Assembly (NCBI RefSeq): GCF_018449695.1
Contig: NZ_JAAVUY010000004.1
Span: forward strand, 372,001-436,000
Direction of reading: 5' to 3'
From: Bradyrhizobium sp. dw_411
GTDB taxonomy: Bacteria; Pseudomonadota; Alphaproteobacteria; Rhizobiales; Xanthobacteraceae
DNA: 64,000 bases
Shown: one piece after another, positions 57,850-64,000 of the stretch
Position numbering within the stretch: position 1 is the stretch's first letter
Layout: each line of letters opens with the position of its first letter
The notes under the pieces: model-generated
The model's database searches: none
Told to the model about the DNA's origin: nothing
The model's input: the letters and a program-made list of their open reading frames with translations, nothing else
Program-made: the position numbers and the translations under genes

Positions 57850-58629
57850 ATGCCCGATCGCATTCGTCTCGACGGCAGGGTTGCCGTCGTCACCGGCGCC
57901 GCTGGCGTCATTGGCATCGCGACCATGCAGCTTCTGGCCAAGCGTGGTGCGCATATTGTCGCAGTCGACCGCAAGCCAAGGGAACTGCAGGCTGCCATCA
58001 GGGATTTGCCGGGATCGGCGAGGCCTCTCGCAATCACTGCCGACGTAACCCGTGAAGAGGAAGTCGCCGAATATGTCCGCGCCGCCGTCGATACATTCGG
58101 CACCATCGACGTGTTTTACAATAACGCCGGTATCGAGGGCGATATCGCACCGATAACCCGATATTCGCTCGAAACCTTTCGCCGGGTGCTCGACGTCAAC
58201 GTGGTCCGCGTCTTCCTGGGGCTTAAGCATGTGCTGCCGGTGATGCTCAAACGAAACAAAGGCAGCATCATCAACACCGCCTCGATCGCCGGCCTGATCG
58301 GCTCTCCCGATATCGCAGCCTACAGTGCCAGCAAACATGCGGTGATCGGCCTGACCAAGAGCGCCGCGCTGGAATGCAGCCAGACCGGCGTGCGCGTGAA
58401 TTGCGTTTGCCCCGGGCTCATCGACAGCCGCATGCTGAGCGCGATCATCGACGGCCGCAATCCTGGCAACGCAACTGTTCCCACCGATAAAGTTGCGGAA
58501 CGGATTCCCGCGCGCCGGCTCGGACAAGCCTCGGAAGTCGCTTCCATCGTCGCGTTCCTCGCTTCTGACGAAGCTAGTTACGTCTCGGGATCGGCCTATA
58601 CCGTCGATGGCGGGCGTACTGCTGCCTAG
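57850..58629 (+). CDS. SDR-family oxidoreductase
   Basis: The 259-residue classical SDR has TGAAGVIG at residues 15-22, NNAGIEG, the Ser in NTASIAG, the catalytic YSASKHA near residue 159 and the C-terminal GSAYTVDGG. Many proteins with this pattern are 3-oxoacyl-ACP-reductase-like, but the substrate is not predictable. The esterase gene follows after 15 bp, so they are probably one transcript. It starts a five-gene block between DUF2155 and NDUFA12 that looks accessory. Confidence 0.88.
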   Translation: MPDRIRLDGRVAVVTGAAGVIGIATMQLLAKRGAHIVAVDRKPRELQAAIRDLPGSARPLAITADVTREEEVAEYVRAAVDTFGTIDVFYNNAGIEGDIAPITRYSLETFRRVLDVNVVRVFLGLKHVLPVMLKRNKGSIINTASIAGLIGSPDIAAYSASKHAVIGLTKSAALECSQTGVRVNCVCPGLIDSRMLSAIIDGRNPGNATVPTDKVAERIPARRLGQASEVASIVAFLASDEASYVSGSAYTVDGGRTAA

Positions 58630-58644
58630 AACAGGAAACTCATT

Positions 58645-59592
58645 ATGCCCGTCACCCTCGATCCCGATGCCGCCTTCGTGTTCAAGGCATTTCAGGAAGC
58701 CGGCCGGCCAGCTTACGAGACGCTATCGCCGAAAGAGGCGCGCGAATTTTATTTGCAGGCCCGGCTCGTCACCAATCCCGAGCCGCCCGCGCTCAAATCA
58801 GTTGAGCCGCTCGCGATCCCCTCCCCCGCCGGGCCGATCCCTGCGCGCATCTACACGCCGTTGAAACTTCGCAGCTCCAACGGTCTGGCGCCCTGCCTGG
58901 TATTTTTTCACGGTGGCGGTTGGGTGATCGGCGATCTCGACACCCACGACGTGGTGTGTCGAAAACTGGCCGACGAAGGCCAGCTGATCGTTATATCAGT
59001 CGATTATCGCCTCGCGCCCGAGCACAAATTCCCGGCCGCCGTCGATGACGCGATCGCGGCGACCAAATGGATCGCCGGCCACGCCAGCGATCTCGGCATC
59101 GACGCAACGCGGCTTCTGGTCGGCGGCGACAGCGCCGGCGGCAACCTCGCCGCGGTGGTCGCGCTATCGGCGCGTGACGGTGACGGTCCCGCGATCTCGG
59201 GTCAGGTGCTGATCTATCCGGCGACGGATTTTGCGATGACGCAGCCCTCGCATCGCGAGCCCGAGACCAGCATCCTTCTCACCCATTCCGTGATCAGGTG
59301 GTTTCGCGATCATTATCTGAACGGCATCTCCGATATCGGCGATTGGCGCGCGTCACCGGCCCGCGCCAGGACATTCGCCGGATTACCGCCAGCCTATGTG
59401 CTGACCGCGGGCGCCGACCCCTTGCGCGACGAAGGCGATGACTATGCGCGACGCCTGAAGGAAGCCGGCGTCGCCGTAAACTGGCGGACCTTCCCCGGCC
59501 AATTCCACGGCTTCTTCACCATGGGCAAGCTGTTGCAGCAGGCCAATGTCGCCGCCACCGAAATCGGCGCGTGGTTGAGAGCGCTGAATTAG
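58645..59592 (+). CDS. Alpha/beta hydrolase, HSL-family esterase
   Basis: The 315-residue enzyme has the oxyanion motif FFHGGGWVIGD near residue 88, the nucleophile in GGDSAGGN near residue 167 and VISVDYRLAPEHKFPAA between them. The acid is in TAGADPLRDEGD and the catalytic His in FHGFF near residue 292. This is the hormone-sensitive lipase/acetyl esterase family. It probably hydrolyses short-chain esters. It is 15 bp after the SDR gene and 113 bp before the carrier gene. Confidence 0.9.
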   Translation: MPVTLDPDAAFVFKAFQEAGRPAYETLSPKEAREFYLQARLVTNPEPPALKSVEPLAIPSPAGPIPARIYTPLKLRSSNGLAPCLVFFHGGGWVIGDLDTHDVVCRKLADEGQLIVISVDYRLAPEHKFPAAVDDAIAATKWIAGHASDLGIDATRLLVGGDSAGGNLAAVVALSARDGDGPAISGQVLIYPATDFAMTQPSHREPETSILLTHSVIRWFRDHYLNGISDIGDWRASPARARTFAGLPPAYVLTAGADPLRDEGDDYARRLKEAGVAVNWRTFPGQFHGFFTMGKLLQQANVAATEIGAWLRALN

Positions 59593-59705
59593 ATCACCAT
59601 CAAAACGGAAACAGACCGCAACGAGACGTTACTTTATACCGTGCACCGATTGCCACATGGTCACGTTCCGCCCTCCCTTCCCGCAGCATATCCTTCGAAA
59701 GCCAC

Positions 59706-60743
59706 ATGCCCGTCATTTTACAAAAGGCCGGAGCCATTCCGGTGCAAGTCCTGCGCTGGCTCGGCGCTCAGGGCACCCGCGCGGTAGCAGCCCTGGTGTT
59801 CATCGGCGTTGCGCTGCCCCCGCTTGGTGAACTGCTCAGACCTTACGTCACGGAGGCGATCTTTGTTCTGCTGTGCATATCGTTCATGCGCGTGGATGTC
59901 GCAGCGTTGCGGGCGCAACTGCGGCGGCCGGGAATCGTTCTTGCCGCAACGCTGTGGACCACATTCGGCGTGCCCTTGATTGCGGGCCTGGGCTCACTTG
60001 CGACCGGATTCGATGTCCGTTCGCCGGATCTGTTTCTGGCGTTGATGCTGCAAGCGGTGGCGGCGCCGATGATGGCGGCGCCGGCGCTGGCGGCCCTGAT
60101 GGGACTGGATTCAACGCTGGTGCTGATCACGCTGGTCACCAGCATATCGCTGATTCCGATTTCGGCGCCGCTGTTCGCCTATGTGTTCTTCGGCGCCGCG
60201 CTGACGCTTTCGCCGCTCGGGCTCGGCTTAAAACTGTTCGCGATTGTCGCCGGCTCGCTGGTCATCGCCGCCGTGATACGCTGGAGCGTCGGCGCCGCTG
60301 CCATCCAACGGCACAAGGGCCCGATCGACGGACTCAATATCATCACCCTGTTCGTGTTTGTCAGCGCCGTGATGGGGACTGTGGCCGGCAGCTTTTGGGC
60401 TGATCCGATCTGGGTGATCGAAGTCACGGCCTTCGCCTTCGCGGTGTTCTTCGCGCTGCTCGGTGTTACCGTGCTGATTTTCCGCAAATGCGGTCACGAA
60501 CGCGCGTTCGCGCTCGGCTTGATGGTTTCACAGCGCAACATGGGACTGATGCTGGCCGCCACCAACGGCGTGCTGCCGGGGACGACGTGGCTTTATTTCG
60601 CGCTCAGCCAATTCCCGGTTTACCTGACACCACTCCTGCTCAAGCCGATCGTGGCGCGACTTAGACCGATACAGCCGGCTGAAACTATCCCGCCCGCGCC
60701 GCGCGACGCAGCGATTGCGGGGGCTGACCGAAGGCGCGAATAA
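59706..60743 (+). CDS. BASS-type (bile acid:Na+ symporter fold) membrane transporter
   Basis: The 345-residue protein has about ten membrane helices. Conserved features are LLCISFMRVDVAALR after the first helices, QAVAAPMMAAPALAALMGLD with the helix break in the first half, and GLMVSQRNMGLMLAA in the second half, a known cation-site motif of the BASS fold. The substrate could be an organic acid or sterol-like anion. The ATG at 59706 opens the first helix region. The last 59 bp overlap the 3' end of the GlxA-type regulator on the other strand. Confidence 0.78.
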   Translation: MPVILQKAGAIPVQVLRWLGAQGTRAVAALVFIGVALPPLGELLRPYVTEAIFVLLCISFMRVDVAALRAQLRRPGIVLAATLWTTFGVPLIAGLGSLATGFDVRSPDLFLALMLQAVAAPMMAAPALAALMGLDSTLVLITLVTSISLIPISAPLFAYVFFGAALTLSPLGLGLKLFAIVAGSLVIAAVIRWSVGAAAIQRHKGPIDGLNIITLFVFVSAVMGTVAGSFWADPIWVIEVTAFAFAVFFALLGVTVLIFRKCGHERAFALGLMVSQRNMGLMLAATNGVLPGTTWLYFALSQFPVYLTPLLLKPIVARLRPIQPAETIPPAPRDAAIAGADRRRE

Positions 60744-61665
60744 AAGCACGCCGCATCCGTTCCGGATCGCGAAAACCGGTGACTTGCGCAACGCGCTCGA
60801 TCGCCTCGCCGGACGATTGCACCCGTTGCCGCGCCACCTCGATCCGCAGGCGCTCGACCGCCTTTGAGGGCGTCGTGCCGGTCTCCGCGATGAAAGCGCG
60901 CGTGAAATGCCGCGAACTCATGCCGGCCCGCTCGGCGAGATCCTCCACCGTCAGCGGCGCATCGAGATGTTCGCGCGCCCAGGTGAGCAACGGGCCGAAG
61001 CGGCCGTTCGGCGTCTTCAATTCCAGCAGCGATGAAAATTGCGACTGGCCGCCGCTGCGGCGATGGTAGAGCACGAGCTGGCGTGCGGTTTCCTGCGCGA
61101 TCTCCTCGCCGAAATCCTCCGCCGCCATCGCCAGCGCGAGATCAATGCCGGCGCTGATGCCGGCTGAACTCCAGATATTGCCGTCGCGGACGAAAATCTG
61201 GTCAGCCTCCAGTTTCACTTTCGGATAGGTGGCAATGAAATGCCGGGTGCGCCGCCAATGCGTGGTGGCGCGACGGCCGTCCAACAGCCCGGCTTCGGCG
61301 AGCACGTAAGCACCGGAACAGACGCTGGCGACGCGGCCGCCGCGCCCGGCAATTCCCCGCACAAAGGCCAGCGTCTTCTCGCACTGCGCCGCCGCGCGCA
61401 CGCCCTCGCCTCCCGCGATAATCAGCGTGCTGATCGCGCCCGATGGTTTGAGGCCGCGTGCGAAAATCTCAACGCCCGACGAACTGCGCACCGGTCCCGG
61501 CACCGCTGCCACAACCTTGATTGACGAGGTTTTGCCGGCAAAGCGGCCCGCAATCTCGAACACCGAGATCGGGCCGGCAGCATCCAACAACTGGAAATCG
61601 GGATAGACAAGCACGCCGATCATGTTCGCGACGATGTCCCAAATTGAGGGAAATAAGGCATTCAT
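60685..61665 (-). CDS. GlxA-family transcriptional regulator (DJ-1/PfpI plus AraC HTH)
   Basis: The product is 326 residues from the ATG at 61665, or 312 from 61623. The N-terminal DJ-1/PfpI domain starts MIGVLVYPDFQLLDAAGP and contains VCSGAYVLAEAGLLDG with the nucleophile-position Cys. The C-terminal AraC domain has two helix-turn-helix units: LTVEDLAERAGMSSRHFTRAF and IERVAQVTGFRDPERMRRAF. It probably senses a small metabolite and controls the divergent PfpI gene. Its 3' end overlaps the carrier gene by 59 bp. Confidence 0.9.
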   Translation of the reverse strand: MNALFPSIWDIVANMIGVLVYPDFQLLDAAGPISVFEIAGRFAGKTSSIKVVAAVPGPVRSSSGVEIFARGLKPSGAISTLIIAGGEGVRAAAQCEKTLAFVRGIAGRGGRVASVCSGAYVLAEAGLLDGRRATTHWRRTRHFIATYPKVKLEADQIFVRDGNIWSSAGISAGIDLALAMAAEDFGEEIAQETARQLVLYHRRSGGQSQFSSLLELKTPNGRFGPLLTWAREHLDAPLTVEDLAERAGMSSRHFTRAFIAETGTTPSKAVERLRIEVARQRVQSSGEAIERVAQVTGFRDPERMRRAFIRAFGQPPQSLRRAARAG

Positions 61666-61713
61666 GACAATAGCCTGATGTGGCAGGATAGCAAGCTCCA
61701 GGAGGTTCTCTTC

Positions 61714-62400
61714 ATGCCGGCACCGCTTCAGATCGGACTTCTCGTCTTTCCGAAAGTGACCCAGCTCGACCTGACCGGGCCGCTGCAGGTATTTGCGAGC
61801 GTGCCGGGCGCGCAGGTGCATCTGATCTGGAAACGCATCGAACCGGTTCCGAGCGATAGCGTGCTCACGCTGACGCCGACCGTCAGCTTTGCGGATTGCC
61901 CGCAGCTCGACGTGATCTGCGTACCCGGCGGCGCCGGCACCGACGATATGGTCAATGACGAGGAGATGCTGGCATTCCTGCGCCGGCAGGCGGGCGGCGC
62001 GAAATATATCACCTCGGTGTGTACGGGATCGCTGGTGCTGGGCGCCGCCGGCTTGCTCAAGGGATATCGCGCAACCACGCATTGGACCGCGATGGATTAT
62101 CTCGCGCCCTATGGCGCGACGCCGACGAGGACGCGTGTATGCGTCGACCGTAACCGCGTCAGCGGCGGTGGTGTCACCGCGGGGATCGATTTCGCACTCA
62201 CGCTGGTGTCGATCCTCGTCGACCGGCAGACGGCCGAAGCCATTCAGTTGCGGCTCGAATATAATCCGGCGCCGCCGTTCAATGCCGGTTCGCCCGACAC
62301 CGCGCCGCCGGAAATTCTTGCGCGCGCGAAAGAGCGGCTTGCATCCAGCCAGCAACGGCGCGGTGAGGCGAACCGCCGGGCCGCGGCGCGGCTGGCGTGA
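61714..62400 (+). CDS. DJ-1/PfpI family enzyme, isonitrile-hydratase-like
   Basis: The 228-residue protein has the DJ-1 fold with the acidic LDLTGPLQVF segment near residue 16 and the nucleophile Cys in SVCTGSLVLGAAGLL near residue 105, then TTHW and GGVTAGIDFAL. This matches InhA-type isonitrile hydratases, which turn isonitriles into N-formamides, and related regulators. CCAGGAGG upstream of the ATG at 61714 sets the start. It is divergent from the GlxA-type regulator, a typical regulator-target pair. Confidence 0.85.
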   Translation: MPAPLQIGLLVFPKVTQLDLTGPLQVFASVPGAQVHLIWKRIEPVPSDSVLTLTPTVSFADCPQLDVICVPGGAGTDDMVNDEEMLAFLRRQAGGAKYITSVCTGSLVLGAAGLLKGYRATTHWTAMDYLAPYGATPTRTRVCVDRNRVSGGGVTAGIDFALTLVSILVDRQTAEAIQLRLEYNPAPPFNAGSPDTAPPEILARAKERLASSQQRRGEANRRAAARLA

Positions 62401-62407
62401 TCACAAG

Positions 62408-62442
62408 AAAAAGGCCGCCCGGTTTCCCGAACGGCCTTTCCT
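62408..62442 (+). terminator. Probable terminator after the PfpI gene
   Basis: AAAGGCCG and CGGCCTTT form the outer stem of a hairpin, followed by a short T/C run, about 10 bp after the stop codon. Confidence 0.6.
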
Positions 62443-62681
62443 GTCCTATGGCAGCTCCACATTGACGGGCGATTTCAGGAACTCTGCGCCGAGGGCCTAT
62501 CTCCCAGCCGTAACCTGATCGGCAGCCGCTGCATATCGGGGCAGTCGCGAACTGTTGCCCGAACCGACGCGATGGTTTCCCACCTCCATAAGATGACGTC
62601 ATTAAGCCGTCATGTCGGGGCGGACTCAAGAACGCGTTGCCGGATGTCCCCGCTGTTCACAGGGCGGAACGACAAGGAGCT

Positions 62682-63095
62682 TCAGTTGCTGCCCGGGGTC
62701 CACGGCTGATAGTCGCCGGTCGCCTTGGGGCGTCGGCCGCTGGCGAGCGTCGAGCCGGAAGGCCGGTAGGCGGCGGGCGTGCCCGTCAGATTGGGCTGAT
62801 GCGGCTTCTGCCATTCGCGCGGCGTATAGCTCTCTTCGGTCGGCGCGACATCGACGGTGTGATGCAGCCAGCCGTGCCAGGACGGCGGCACGCGGGTCGC
62901 CTCGGCATAACCATTATAGACCACCCAGCGCCGCTCGAAGCCGAGCGTCGGATCGATCTTGCGGCCCTTGGTGCGGTAATAGCGATTGCCCTGCTCGTCT
63001 TCGCCGACCAGCTCGCCGAACCGCCAGGTCCACAATTGCGTGCCGAAGGTCTGGCCGCTCCACCATGTGAAGACTTTGAGAAAAAACAGTTTCAT
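62682..63095 (-). CDS. NADH:ubiquinone oxidoreductase accessory subunit NDUFA12
   Basis: The 137-residue protein starts MKLFFLKVFTWWSGQTFGTQLWTWRFGELVG. It has the family core NRYYRTKG, ERRWVVYNGYAEATRVPP and WHGWLHH, and an EWQKPHQPN segment. NDUFA12 is a complex I accessory subunit shared by alphaproteobacteria and mitochondria, needed for a stable matrix arm in the latter. The ATG at 63095 opens the conserved start; longer readings add unrelated sequence. In relatives it lies near aat and DUF2155, here it is separated from them by five genes. Confidence 0.93.
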   Translation of the reverse strand: MKLFFLKVFTWWSGQTFGTQLWTWRFGELVGEDEQGNRYYRTKGRKIDPTLGFERRWVVYNGYAEATRVPPSWHGWLHHTVDVAPTEESYTPREWQKPHQPNLTGTPAAYRPSGSTLASGRRPKATGDYQPWTPGSN

Positions 63096-63341
63096 GGGGC
63101 CCGGCCGGTTCGAGAAGTGCGTCGAAGCCCTGATGCCATTGACCGGCCGAATTGTCCAGTTTTGTTCGGTCACAAGCCCGTTCGATCGACGATATACGCC
63201 ACCCAAATCACACGAAATCGACGCAATCCGTTCATACCGCGTACAGTTGGGCTCGGACAATCTCCTCCCACGCATTGAGATGCGGTTTGGGCTTGTCACC
63301 CTCCCCCGGGGGTTCGACACCCCCTGAGGATGGAGCCGAAC

Positions 63342-63839
63342 ATGATTGGTTTTAAAATTTTGAGCGCGGTTGCTATTTTGACCCTCGTCGTCGCGGCGCC
63401 CGCCGCAAGCTTTGCCGCACCTCACGGTCGAGGCGGCGGCGGTGGCGGAGGCGGCGGTGCCCGCGCAGGTGCTGGTTTCCATGGCGGTGGCGGCGGTGGA
63501 GGCTTCCGCGCCGGTGGCGGCGGGGCCGCCTTCCGCGGCGGCGTACCGGGCGCGCGTTTCAGCGGCGTCGGCCCCGGTTTTCGTGGCGGCTATCATCGTC
63601 GCGGCGGCGTCTTCATCCCGGGCTCGGTGGTCGGCGCGGTCGGCTTCTACGACGACGGCTATTACAGCGACGGCTATTACGACGACGCCCCTGTCGCGGT
63701 GGGCCCGGCTCCCTTCCAAGCCGTTCCCGTCCAGGGCGACGACGGTAGCGTCGCCTACTGCATGCAGACCTATCGCTCCTACGACCCGCGATCGGGAACC
63801 TATCTCGGTTATGACGGCCTCCGGCATCCCTGCCCCTAA
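63342..63839 (+). CDS. Exported Gly-rich protein with BA14K-like C-terminus
   Basis: The 165-residue product has a signal peptide ending AASFA. Residues 30-85 are mostly Gly with some Ala, Arg, Phe and His, then one hydrophobic segment (VFIPGSVVGAVGFY), Tyr/Asp repeats, and a C-terminal AYCMQTYRSYDPRSGTY..GLRHPC block. That last block matches the BA14K family of Rhizobiales, secreted or surface proteins first known as Brucella antigens with lectin-like activity. GGAG six bases before the ATG at 63342 sets the start. Confidence 0.82.
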   Translation: MIGFKILSAVAILTLVVAAPAASFAAPHGRGGGGGGGGGARAGAGFHGGGGGGGFRAGGGGAAFRGGVPGARFSGVGPGFRGGYHRRGGVFIPGSVVGAVGFYDDGYYSDGYYDDAPVAVGPAPFQAVPVQGDDGSVAYCMQTYRSYDPRSGTYLGYDGLRHPCP

Positions 63840-63869
63840 ACTCCTGCCCGGACCCCGTAACGGGAGGCG

Positions 63870-64000
63870 CTATTTGGCGGCCGATTTGGCTTCCAGCGCC
63901 TTTTCCAGATGCTCGTGGGCATTCTTGTAATTGGGTGCGAGTTCGATGGCGCGGCGATATTCCGCGATCGCGTCATCGGTCTTGCCGTCGGTGGATAGAG
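63870..64000 (-). CDS. TPR-repeat protein (5' part beyond the window)
   Basis: Only the last 43 codons are visible on the reverse strand. They read as a TPR unit ending in DDAIAEYRRAIELAPNYKNAH, then EHLEKALEAKSAAK before the stop codon. So this is the C-terminus of a tetratricopeptide repeat protein. Full length and function cannot be told. Confidence 0.8.
   Translation of the reverse strand, partial: LSTDGKTDDAIAEYRRAIELAPNYKNAHEHLEKALEAKSAAK

Noticed and set aside
61666..62355. N-terminal extension of the GlxA-type regulator by 230 residues
   Set aside because: The added part is antisense to the PfpI gene and Arg/His-rich; the DJ-1 domain starts normally near 61623-61665.
63306..63326. 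T-arm-like GGGGGTTCGACACCCCC before the BA14K-like gene
   Set aside because: No matching acceptor stem lies upstream and no cloverleaf forms; probably a leader hairpin near the ribosome site.
63096..63827. N-terminal extension of NDUFA12 by 244 residues
   Set aside because: It crosses the BA14K-like gene in antisense and lacks similarity to the family; the conserved start is at 63095.

Overview
The window looks like a piece of a Bradyrhizobium-type alphaproteobacterial chromosome (Nitrobacteraceae). The DNA is GC-rich. It carries a complete SUF iron-sulfur operon with two cysteine desulfurases, an RNase E with an insert in its S1 domain, proteins of the DUF1236, DUF2155, BA14K-like and NDUFA12 families, and short palindromic intergenic repeats of the kind common in Bradyrhizobium and Rhodopseudomonas. 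The genus is an inference from gene content and style; no rRNA or tRNA gene is present to confirm it.

Layout. 1-9.3 kb: end of a DedA gene, parE, an outer-membrane beta-barrel, a small membrane protein, an SDR, an FAD monooxygenase, a secreted caspase-like protease and a GT87-type membrane glycosyltransferase. 9.8-12.5 kb: a RhlE-type RNA helicase and a diguanylate cyclase. 12.6-20.1 kb, minus strand: csd-sufB-sufC-sufD-sufS-sufT-sufA-tfoX-like, a complete Fe-S assembly locus. 20.4-31.7 kb: alpha/beta hydrolase, DUF1697, anmK, tyrS, MFS carrier, a 1206-residue AsmA/YhdP-like protein, a peroxiredoxin with a histone-like tail and an M23 peptidase. 31.7-37.9 kb, minus strand: amiC, mrcA, prfB (with a programmed +1 frameshift) and a beta-hydroxyacid dehydrogenase, mostly cell-wall and translation functions. 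38.6-45.3 kb: rne after a 0.7 kb structured leader, a converging SPFH/flotillin-like gene and dctA. 45.5-52.7 kb: an aminotransferase, an M48 metalloprotease, a DsbA-like oxidoreductase, a DUF1236 protein and aroQ-accB-accC. 52.8-55.8 kb: three translationally coupled two-component genes. 55.9-64 kb: aat, DUF2155, then a probable accessory block (SDR, esterase, BASS-type carrier, GlxA regulator, PfpI enzyme), the complex I accessory NDUFA12, a BA14K-like secreted protein and the end of a TPR gene.

Most of the window is conserved housekeeping chromosome. I found no prophage, insertion sequence, CRISPR array or recognisable defence island. The signals most worth following are: (1) the two-component trio, which has a perfect EcfG-type promoter motif, no DNA-binding output domain and an HWE/HisKA_2-class kinase, together suggesting a feedback input to the general stress response; (2) a roughly 260-residue, extremely His/Asp/Glu-rich insertion inside the S1 domain of RNase E; (3) palindromic repeats whose copies show compensatory base changes, one of them inside the suf operon; (4) a three-half-site operator before the DsbA-like gene, a perfect CtrA-type site before the SPFH gene and an Irr-like box before sufB.
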